A stretch of 14,905 nucleotides of DNA from Phycisphaerae bacterium. GTDB lineage: Bacteria; Planctomycetota; Phycisphaerae; UBA1845. The stretch covers positions 1 to 14,905 of the forward strand of contig JANQGB010001456.1 in assembly GCA_028277545.1 (NCBI GenBank), read 5' to 3'. The position numbers and the translations under genes were made by a program. Shown here in pieces: positions 6,722 through 12,324 of this stretch (its first letter is position 1; each line of letters begins with the position of its first letter). Below the pieces are notes generated by a model. It did not search any database, was not told the DNA's origin, and was given only the letters and a program-made list of their open reading frames with translations.

Positions 6722-7333
6722 TCACCGCCGCTCCGCTGCCGGCTTGGCGTCATCCGCCCAGAGAACGGGCTTCGCCTCGCTCGGTCGGTGCTGGCTGAGG
6801 TACTCAATCGCCCCCGCGACATCAACGGGGGCAGAGAACAAGTCAAGGAAGCGTGGGGCGACTAGGTCCTCGTCCACCATCCGCTGGAACTGCGCCAGAA
6901 TCGGGTCGAAAAAACCGCCGGTGTTCAGGATGCAGATTGGCTTGTTGTGCAGGCCAAGGCGCTTCCAGGTGAGGATCTCAATCAACTCGTCGAGCGTCCC
7001 GATCGCCCCGGGTAAGGTAACGAAGGCGTCGGCGCGTTCCGTGAGGATGTGCTTACGCTCGTGCATGGTCTCAGTGAAGATCATCTCGGCCACCTCCGGA
7101 TGCGGCTCCTCGAGGTCCGAGATGAACTCCGGCCGAACGCCCACCACCGTGCCTCCCGCCGCCAGGGAGGCATCGGCTACCGCGCCCATCATTCCGACCG
7201 CTCCCCCACCATATAGCAGCGTCAGCCCTGCTTCGGCCAGGGCATTGCCCAGTTCCCTCGCCACGGCCAGGTGCTCGGGCTTGGTCCGCGGGCTGGATGC
7301 ACAATAGACACAGACCGTTTGTAGTTCGGCCAC
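6722..7333 (-). CDS. LOG-family (TIGR00730-type) nucleoside 5'-monophosphate phosphoribohydrolase
   Basis: Proteins of this family (Rossmann-like, cytosolic) cleave nucleoside 5'-monophosphates to base and ribose 5-phosphate, including cytokinin ribotides. I choose GTG 7333 over the ATG at 7360 because an AGGAG sits 7 bases before the GTG while the ATG has no ribosome-binding site. The result is 203 residues starting just before the first beta strand. Motifs in this numbering: VCVYCASS near residues 7-14, YGGGAVGMMG (41-50), MHERK with Arg93 (90-94), and PGAIGTLDE (108-116) with Glu116. The last is normally PGGxGTxxE, so one motif Gly is Ala110 here. The catalytic Arg and Glu are kept. The in vivo substrate is unknown; bacterial members are often called lysine decarboxylase in error. 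Confidence 0.9.
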   Translation of the reverse strand: MAELQTVCVYCASSPRTKPEHLAVARELGNALAEAGLTLLYGGGAVGMMGAVADASLAAGGTVVGVRPEFISDLEEPHPEVAEMIFTETMHERKHILTERADAFVTLPGAIGTLDELIEILTWKRLGLHNKPICILNTGGFFDPILAQFQRMVDEDLVAPRFLDLFSAPVDVAGAIEYLSQHRPSEAKPVLWADDAKPAAERR

Positions 7334-7340
7334 GTCGGCT

Positions 7341-7346
7341 CTCCTG
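7341..7346 (-). promoter_or_regulatory. Ribosome-binding site that fixes the LOG start
   Basis: On the minus strand CAGGAG lies seven bases before a GTG. It falls inside the frame that a start at ATG 7360 would make coding, so it argues for the shorter protein. Confidence 0.65.
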
Positions 7347-7581
7347 AGTAGGTCCTGCATTCCGGCGGCGCTTCGGCGCTCGTAAAACGGTCCCCAGCAG
7401 CCTCTTAAGTCATCTGCATTTGCTGCCCGGGAAGTCTCGCCCGCTTGGGCTCGGCGTCAAATCCGCATTTTCTACGCTCTGAACTCGACTGAACGGCTGA
7501 AAGCCAAGCAGTATAGCGAATCGGCACGCGCCGCGTCCAAGGAAGAAGCCATGCGCACTTATATCGGTCATTAGATAAGGT

Positions 7582-7596
7582 AAATACGTCGTATTT
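7582..7596. repeat. 15-base palindrome in the AT-rich island
   Basis: AAATACG and CGTATTT flank a single T as a perfect inverted repeat. It could be a binding site for a dimeric regulator. About one such 7-bp repeat is expected by chance in a window of this size, so only its intergenic position makes it worth listing. Confidence 0.3.
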
Positions 7597-7643
7597 CTAT
7601 TTCTACTGAATATGACCGGCGAAGGAAAATCGGAAGGCCCGAG

Positions 7644-7672
7644 TTGAATTGGGCAGGCCATGCTTAGAGAAT
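7644..7672 (+). promoter_or_regulatory. Weak promoter candidate for the Cys-repeat gene
   Basis: TTGAAT (7644-7649), 17 bases, then GAGAAT (7667-7672). Each hexamer matches consensus at 4 of 6 positions. It would give a leader of about 130 bases before the ATG at 7809. It sits at the edge of the AT-rich island. Confidence 0.3.
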
Positions 7673-7808
7673 AACATAGGGTGGTTCCTGCCAGTGGGGT
7701 CCGCTTTGTCGTGATGTCCGGAAAGAAGTACGCAGCCGCCGAGGAAACGCAGGCGTAAGCAGGGTAAGACGCCCTGGTACGGCGCGCAGGTCGATATGGA
7801 GGAGCAGG

Positions 7809-9842
7809 ATGGAAGCGAATCGCCGATCTACGATCCTGAGGCGGGCAGCCCGGGCCGTCCGCCGGCACCTGAACCGGGGATGCTGTCTGGTGGCTGCCCT
7901 CTCGGCCGGTATTGCCGCCCAGGGCGCCCCGAACGACGCCGCCTCGAAGACAGTCAGCTCGCGGCGGGCGGTTGAGCTGGCCGGCGTCTGGGACTCGGTG
8001 CCCACGCTGCACGCCGGCTCGAAGCACCAGTCCGCCGATTTCACGCCGCGCGGCGGTTGCCCGGCAGAGATCGCGACGCACACCGACGCCAATTTCGAGG
8101 GCGACAGCTTCAACATCCAGGCCGGGTTTGCCGAGTCGGAGATCGCAGCCGCTTCGTTCACCGTCAGCCCCGCTGACTTCCCGATGACCATCAATCTTAT
8201 GGAGATGATCTTCGCCCAGAACCACTTCAACCCAACCGTAACGCAATGGTCTGTTCTGGTCTGGGAAGGCACGCCGGACAGCGGCACGCTGATCGAGACC
8301 TTCACCTCCGACGACGATATTCTGCCGCACCTGACCTTGCCGCTCCTGGGCTCGCAGGCGGCCAACGTCGCGGTCAGCGTGGACCCGGGCGATCCCGCAC
8401 AGGTTATATTGACTGACAACGGCAGCCACACGTTCAGCGTGGGCTACCGCATCGACGTGCACAACAACCAGACCCAGGATCCATGTTTCGTGGCCCCGCC
8501 GGCCAGCAGCAACGCCTTTCCCACCACGGACCTCAGCGACTTGGAGGCCCCCACCCGGAACTGGCTCTTCGGCCTGGACTGCGGCGTCCTGGGCTGCCCG
8601 CCGTTCGGAGGCTGGAGCACGTTCCAGAACCTGCATGTGCTCTGCCGCCCCACAGGTGACTGGGTGCTTCGCGTCACTTACACGCCCTTTGACTGCGCCG
8701 ACGCGGGGGCATGCTGCTTCTCCGACGGAACCTGCTCTCTGGACGACGAGGCTGACTGCATCGCCAGTGGCGGTTCGTTCGAGGGGATCGGAACCAGTTG
8801 TGAGCCGAATCCATGCCCGGGCCCGACCGGCGCCTGCTGCGACGGCGACGCGGTTTGCACCGATGGCGTCGAGCAGAGCCAGTGCCAGGAAGCCGGCTCC
8901 ACGCACTATCCAGACCAGGCCTGTGTTGAAGTGGAGCCCTGCTCGGTTCCCACCGGTGCGTGCTGCAACGGAACCGGCGGCTGCCTGAACAACCGGACGC
9001 GAGAGAGCTGCGAAGAGGTGCTCGGCTGGATCTACGGCGGACACGGTACGAACTGCCTGGATGACGTCTGCATGCTGGGGGCCTGCTGCCTGGACGACGG
9101 CAGTTGCGTGGACAACCTGGCGTCGGAGTGCACCGACATTGGCGGAAACTACCAGGGCGCGGAGACCGAATGCGGGACGGCCGAGTGCCCGCAGCCCCAG
9201 GGTGCCTGTTGCGTCGGCGAGATCTGCGTCGAAGACCAGTTCGAGGTCGATTGCAGTAGTGTCGACGGTACCTGGCTCGGCGCCTTCACTGACTGCGGCC
9301 CCCCGAATCCCTGCGTGCCTGAGCTGAACATGGTTGCGGTCGCGAGTTGCATGAAACATCCCGAGCCGACCGGCGCCGAGCACTGCCTGGACCTGGGCCT
9401 GGGTGACGGCGGTGGCAGTCACGGAGACAACGTCGAGCCGCGTCTGGCACACATAATCAGACTAAAAGTGACACTGGACGGCCCGCTAGCCGACCCGGTG
9501 GCGTCGGTAGACTGCGGCGCCGGCCCGATCGCCGGCGTCAGCGCGAGCGCGGACGGCGACGTGGTGACCGTCAGTCTGGACACGCCGCTGGCACAGTTGT
9601 CCTGCTGCGAGTTGACCCTCGACGGAGTGAACGGCGGCTGGAGCGTTATCAGCAACGAGAGCGACGTCAATCAGGATGGCATCACCAACTCGACAGACTT
9701 TTCGGCTATTAAGGCCAGGTTCGGGCAGACGACGGACGGCTCCAACTTCCGTTACGATCTGAACGGAGACGGCATAGTAAACACGCTCGACAGTTCGGCC
9801 GTCAAGTCCCGCTTTGGTAACCAGGCGCCCGCCTGTCCGTAG
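7809..9842 (+). CDS. Secreted Cys-rich repeat protein with C-terminal dockerin type I-like domain
   Basis: The ATG follows GGAGGAG by four bases. The 677-residue product has an Arg-rich n-region, a hydrophobic core at about 24-38 (GCCLVAALSAGIAAQ) and a likely cleavage site near Ala40, so it is exported. Residues ~85-295 form an uncharacterised beta-rich domain. Residues 300-504 hold five repeats of ~41 residues, each starting GACC and carrying further spaced Cys. Residues ~505-612 resemble the beta-sandwich (VExR...LxVTLDxP...ASVxxG...VTVSL) that precedes EF-hand tails in many planctomycete and verrucomicrobial surface proteins. Residues 617-673 are two calcium-loop half-repeats, DVNQDGITNSTDF and DLNGDGIVNTLDS, each followed by K-x-R-F-G. 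No catalytic motif is seen; a structural or adhesive surface role is inferred. The gene ends at a strong hairpin. Confidence 0.9.
   Translation: MEANRRSTILRRAARAVRRHLNRGCCLVAALSAGIAAQGAPNDAASKTVSSRRAVELAGVWDSVPTLHAGSKHQSADFTPRGGCPAEIATHTDANFEGDSFNIQAGFAESEIAAASFTVSPADFPMTINLMEMIFAQNHFNPTVTQWSVLVWEGTPDSGTLIETFTSDDDILPHLTLPLLGSQAANVAVSVDPGDPAQVILTDNGSHTFSVGYRIDVHNNQTQDPCFVAPPASSNAFPTTDLSDLEAPTRNWLFGLDCGVLGCPPFGGWSTFQNLHVLCRPTGDWVLRVTYTPFDCADAGACCFSDGTCSLDDEADCIASGGSFEGIGTSCEPNPCPGPTGACCDGDAVCTDGVEQSQCQEAGSTHYPDQACVEVEPCSVPTGACCNGTGGCLNNRTRESCEEVLGWIYGGHGTNCLDDVCMLGACCLDDGSCVDNLASECTDIGGNYQGAETECGTAECPQPQGACCVGEICVEDQFEVDCSSVDGTWLGAFTDCGPPNPCVPELNMVAVASCMKHPEPTGAEHCLDLGLGDGGGSHGDNVEPRLAHIIRLKVTLDGPLADPVASVDCGAGPIAGVSASADGDVVTVSLDTPLAQLSCCELTLDGVNGGWSVISNESDVNQDGITNSTDFSAIKARFGQTTDGSNFRYDLNGDGIVNTLDSSAVKSRFGNQAPACP
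8706..9320 (+). repeat. Five tandem ~41-residue GACC cysteine repeats (protein level)
   Basis: Repeat units begin at protein residues 300, 341, 383, 424 and 465. The shared plan is GACC, a short Gly/Asp loop, a third Cys at about position 8-10, a fourth about 8 residues on, GG or G-aromatic, then two late Cys. Six Cys per unit suggests three disulfides each. DNA identity between units is low, so this is an old duplication rather than a recent expansion. Confidence 0.8.
9657..9827 (+). other. Dockerin type I-like double EF-hand domain
   Basis: Two calcium-binding loops of the D-x-N-x-D-G-x-x-N-x-x-D type (protein 619-630 and 650-661) are each followed by a helix with K-(A/S)-R-F-G. The loops are separated by ~19 residues including NFRYD. 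Canonical dockerins bind cohesins; no cohesin is encoded in this window. Confidence 0.8.
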
Positions 9843-9884
9843 CTTGGAACGATCCGGCGCCGATCCGCCGACATCGACCACACT

Positions 9885-9930
9885 GCCCGCGAACTCACCG
9901 ACCCCTGGAGGTGGGCTCGCGGGCGGGTCT
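9885..9930 (+). terminator. Strong hairpin terminator after the Cys-repeat gene
   Basis: Bases 9885-9899 pair with 9910-9924 in a 15-position stem with one A-C mismatch and one G-T wobble, around a 10-base loop. A short TCTTT (9928-9932) follows on the plus strand. It lies 42 bases after the stop at 9842 and 25 bases from the stop of the convergent gene, so it may also stop minus-strand transcripts. Confidence 0.65.
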
Positions 9931-9955
9931 TTGGGGGACCGACAGCCAGGACGAT

Positions 9956-10948
9956 CTACCAGGCGTCCAGTTCGCCGACGATTTCCTCGAGCAGGTCCTT
10001 GAGGGTGACGATCCCTTCCACGCGGCCGGCCGGCCGGCCGACTACCGCGATTGGCAGCGCGGACTGCTTCACCTGCAGGATGGCGGAGGCCACAGACTGG
10101 CTCGGATGAAGCGTCTCAACCGGTTCCACGCGCTCACCGACCTGCGTCCAGCTGCGGTCAGCCAACAAGGCATGAACGTTGACCACGCCCACCACCCGAC
10201 CCCGCTCCGCCGGACCAGACTCGACGACCGGCAGACGTGAGTGGGCTGACTGCCGCACTGCCGTAAGGAATGACGCCCGATCCGTTGCGGACCCGAGGCT
10301 GCTGACCTGGGCCAGAGGAACCATGACGGAACGGACCGGCGTCTCCGAAAGATCGGCGATCCGCTCCACAAACTCGCCGTGCCGTCCCTCGGGGTCGCCG
10401 TCCGCGAGCGCCTCCCGCAGCAAACCGACCATGCGGCGGCGGCGATCGACGGCCGTCGAAGGCGTCTCCACCCCCCCTAGCGCCGTCACCACCCGGTCCG
10501 ACAACTTGCGGATAGCCCAAACGACAGGCGCGAGCAAGCGGGCGGCCGCGGCCAGCCCCAGGCTACACGCGTAGAGTAGCCGGTCCGCTTCTCTCTGGAA
10601 CAGGTTCTTGGGCAGGACCTCGCCGAACACGAATACGACCGGGGCAACGATAAGGGTTGTATACACTTCGACGCCCCGGTCCGAGAGCGCCGTCCGGCTG
10701 GTGAGCAGCAGAGCGACGAACACCGTGGTCAGATAGTTGGCTACGTTGGTACCCACCAGGATCACACCGAGGGCGGATTGTTCGTCATCCAGCAGTCGCT
10801 GCAACCGGAGAGCCCGCGGCTCGCCTCGATGGGCACGAAGACGGAGCCGCAAGCGGTTCGCGCAATAGATGCCTGTCTCCGAGCCGGAGAAGAAACCGGA
10901 AGCGAACAGGAACGCCGCGAAACCGACACCACAGGTCAACCAGATCAC
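9956..10948 (-). CDS. CNNM-type (DUF21) membrane protein with CBS pair, lacking the CorC/HlyC domain
   Basis: The 330-residue product has a DUF21 transmembrane domain (about 1-150): SGSETGIYC (21-29) at the end of the first segment, hydrophobic segments near 60-82 and 95-110, and FGEVLPK (108-114). A CBS pair follows (about 203-325), ending in GIVTLKDLLEEIVGELDAW, where the protein stops. The C-terminal CorC_HlyC domain of many relatives is absent. Proteins of this class are linked to magnesium transport or resistance; the ion is not shown here. The start is GTG with an ideal AGGAGG seven bases upstream, and it overlaps the upstream gene's stop by four bases (GTGA), so the two are translationally coupled. 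Confidence 0.9.
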   Translation of the reverse strand: MIWLTCGVGFAAFLFASGFFSGSETGIYCANRLRLRLRAHRGEPRALRLQRLLDDEQSALGVILVGTNVANYLTTVFVALLLTSRTALSDRGVEVYTTLIVAPVVFVFGEVLPKNLFQREADRLLYACSLGLAAAARLLAPVVWAIRKLSDRVVTALGGVETPSTAVDRRRRMVGLLREALADGDPEGRHGEFVERIADLSETPVRSVMVPLAQVSSLGSATDRASFLTAVRQSAHSRLPVVESGPAERGRVVGVVNVHALLADRSWTQVGERVEPVETLHPSQSVASAILQVKQSALPIAVVGRPAGRVEGIVTLKDLLEEIVGELDAW

Positions 10949-12234
10949 GACTGGCCCTCCTGCGTCGGGGCCCTCGTGTGCGGCGCGTCAGCGGTGCGCT
11001 CCCGATGAAGCAGGATGCGGTCGATTCTGCGGCCGGCGAGTCTCTCGACGGTGAGCGTGAGGTTCTGAATGCGAACCTTCTCCCCTTCGCGGGGCAGGCG
11101 TCCGAGCTCAGTGAGAACCAGGCCGGCCACCGTGTCGACGCTGTCATGCCTGGAGTTGTCACCTCCGGCGGCGAATCTCCCGGCCCAGTCTCGGACGCTC
11201 AGATCACCCGCCAGGCGGTAGGTGTTGGCGTCGATCACCTCGACGGCAGGCGCGTCCGGTTCACTCGTCCCGCCGAGATCTCCCACAATGAGCTCAAGCA
11301 CGTCCTTGAGCGCAACCAGCCCGGCCATGCCGCCGTACTCATCGACCACGATCGCCAATTGTGAGCGTGTGAAGCGGAAGTGCTCTATTAGCTGTACGAG
11401 GTTGATCTGTTCAGGGACGTAGTGGACGGGGCGAATGAGGTCGCTGAGCGACTCGCCGTCGTCAAGGTACAGCTCGCGAGCGTAGACCAGGCCCAGCACG
11501 TCGTCGAGGTCTCGCCCGTAGACCGGCAGCTTGGTCAGCCGGACGTCACCCATCTGGGATCGCACTTCGGCCGGATCGGCGTCGGCGGGCACTGCGACAA
11601 CATCGACGCGCGGTCGCATGACCGTGCGCACGCTGACCTCAGGAAGCGAGACGATCTCCTGGAGCATCCGGTTCTCGGCCGAATCGATAACACCCCGCTG
11701 AGCAGACATTTCCACCAGGGCCCGCAGTTCCTCGGCGCTGACCTCCTCAGGCTCTGCGTGTGGAGCGCTCAACAGGCGGACCAGCGGCTCGACCACCATG
11801 CCGCGCAGGACGAGCCGCAAGGGCGCCAAGGCTATCTGCAGTACGTGGATGACCGCGGCCACCGCCGGCGCGAATCGAGCGGCGTGGGCCCGGGCAGCGG
11901 CCTTGGGCAGGATTTCGCCGAACATGATTATCGACAGCAGAGCAGTCAGGCCGCCGACAGACGCTGCCACGGGGTGGCTTCGCCCTAGATCCTCGAATAC
12001 GACGAAGCTGATCGCGAAGAAGAGGATGTTGACCGCGGTGTTCGCGATCAGCACGGTCATCAGGACGCGGCGCGGATGCTGCATTAACCGCCAGGCCCGG
12101 CGTTTTAGCGACCCGCTTGCAGTCCGGAAGTTGCGCAGTTCGAGTCGCGACAAGCCGAAAAGCGCCGTCTCGGAGCCGGAGACGATTCCCGAGCACGCCA
12201 ACAGCACTACGAGCAGAATCCAATGAGCGACCAT
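10945..12234 (-). CDS. CNNM/CorC-family membrane protein (DUF21, CBS pair, CorC_HlyC)
   Basis: The 429-residue product is a full-length member of the family, often annotated as hemolysin C or magnesium/cobalt efflux protein. A DUF21 membrane domain (about 1-150) has SGSETALFGLSRLE (19-32), hydrophobic stretches at 5-19, 57-80, 88-106 and 121-145, and GEILPKAAA (106-114). The CBS pair (about 204-316) contains the typical VVDEYGGMAGLVALKDVLELIVGD. The CorC_HlyC domain (about 328-412) follows, with the usual TVAGLVLTELGRLPREGE segment. The ATG has no clear Shine-Dalgarno sequence and a TACAAT box lies nine bases upstream. It is the first gene of a two-gene unit and lies 90 bases after the TPR gene. 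Confidence 0.93.
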   Translation of the reverse strand: MVAHWILLVVLLACSGIVSGSETALFGLSRLELRNFRTASGSLKRRAWRLMQHPRRVLMTVLIANTAVNILFFAISFVVFEDLGRSHPVAASVGGLTALLSIIMFGEILPKAAARAHAARFAPAVAAVIHVLQIALAPLRLVLRGMVVEPLVRLLSAPHAEPEEVSAEELRALVEMSAQRGVIDSAENRMLQEIVSLPEVSVRTVMRPRVDVVAVPADADPAEVRSQMGDVRLTKLPVYGRDLDDVLGLVYARELYLDDGESLSDLIRPVHYVPEQINLVQLIEHFRFTRSQLAIVVDEYGGMAGLVALKDVLELIVGDLGGTSEPDAPAVEVIDANTYRLAGDLSVRDWAGRFAAGGDNSRHDSVDTVAGLVLTELGRLPREGEKVRIQNLTLTVERLAGRRIDRILLHRERTADAPHTRAPTQEGQS

Positions 12235-12243
12235 CGCCAGCCC

Positions 12244-12249
12244 ATTGTA
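12244..12249 (-). promoter_or_regulatory. Possible -10 element close to the CNNM/CorC start
   Basis: On the minus strand TACAAT (5 of 6 matches) ends nine bases before the ATG at 12234. The implied transcript would have almost no leader. No good -35 is found at 16-18 bases, so support is limited. Confidence 0.3.
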
Positions 12250-12324
12250 GCGAGGGTGGGTGGATCAAATACCGGTTTGTAGCTCGACGCGCTTTGAACC
12301 GCGACTCCGTGCGGCGACTGGCGG

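Larger units (their letters stand above)
7334..7808. other. Non-coding divergent region between the LOG gene and the Cys-repeat gene
   Basis: This 475-base stretch lies upstream of genes on both strands. It contains a locally AT-rich island at about 7555-7680, a 15-base palindrome, a weak promoter for the plus-strand gene and the LOG ribosome-binding site. A 62-codon open frame (7386-7571, plus) has no plausible start codon near its beginning and no ribosome-binding site, so I do not call it a gene. No tRNA, repeat array or mobile-element end was seen. Confidence 0.6.

Noticed and set aside
6711..6730. CGGCGG/CCGCCG hairpin between the convergent genes at 6694 and 6722
   Set aside because: Only six base pairs, no T-run, and it overlaps the end of the LOG coding region; likely G+C-rich chance.
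7386..7574. 62-codon open frame (plus) in the long intergenic region
   Set aside because: There is no ATG/GTG/TTG near its start and no ribosome-binding site. The only Met is six codons before the stop.
7410..9452. 680-residue open frame on the minus strand
   Set aside because: It is antisense to the Cys-repeat/dockerin-like gene, has no domain or ribosome-binding site, and is explained by low stop frequency in G+C-rich coding DNA.
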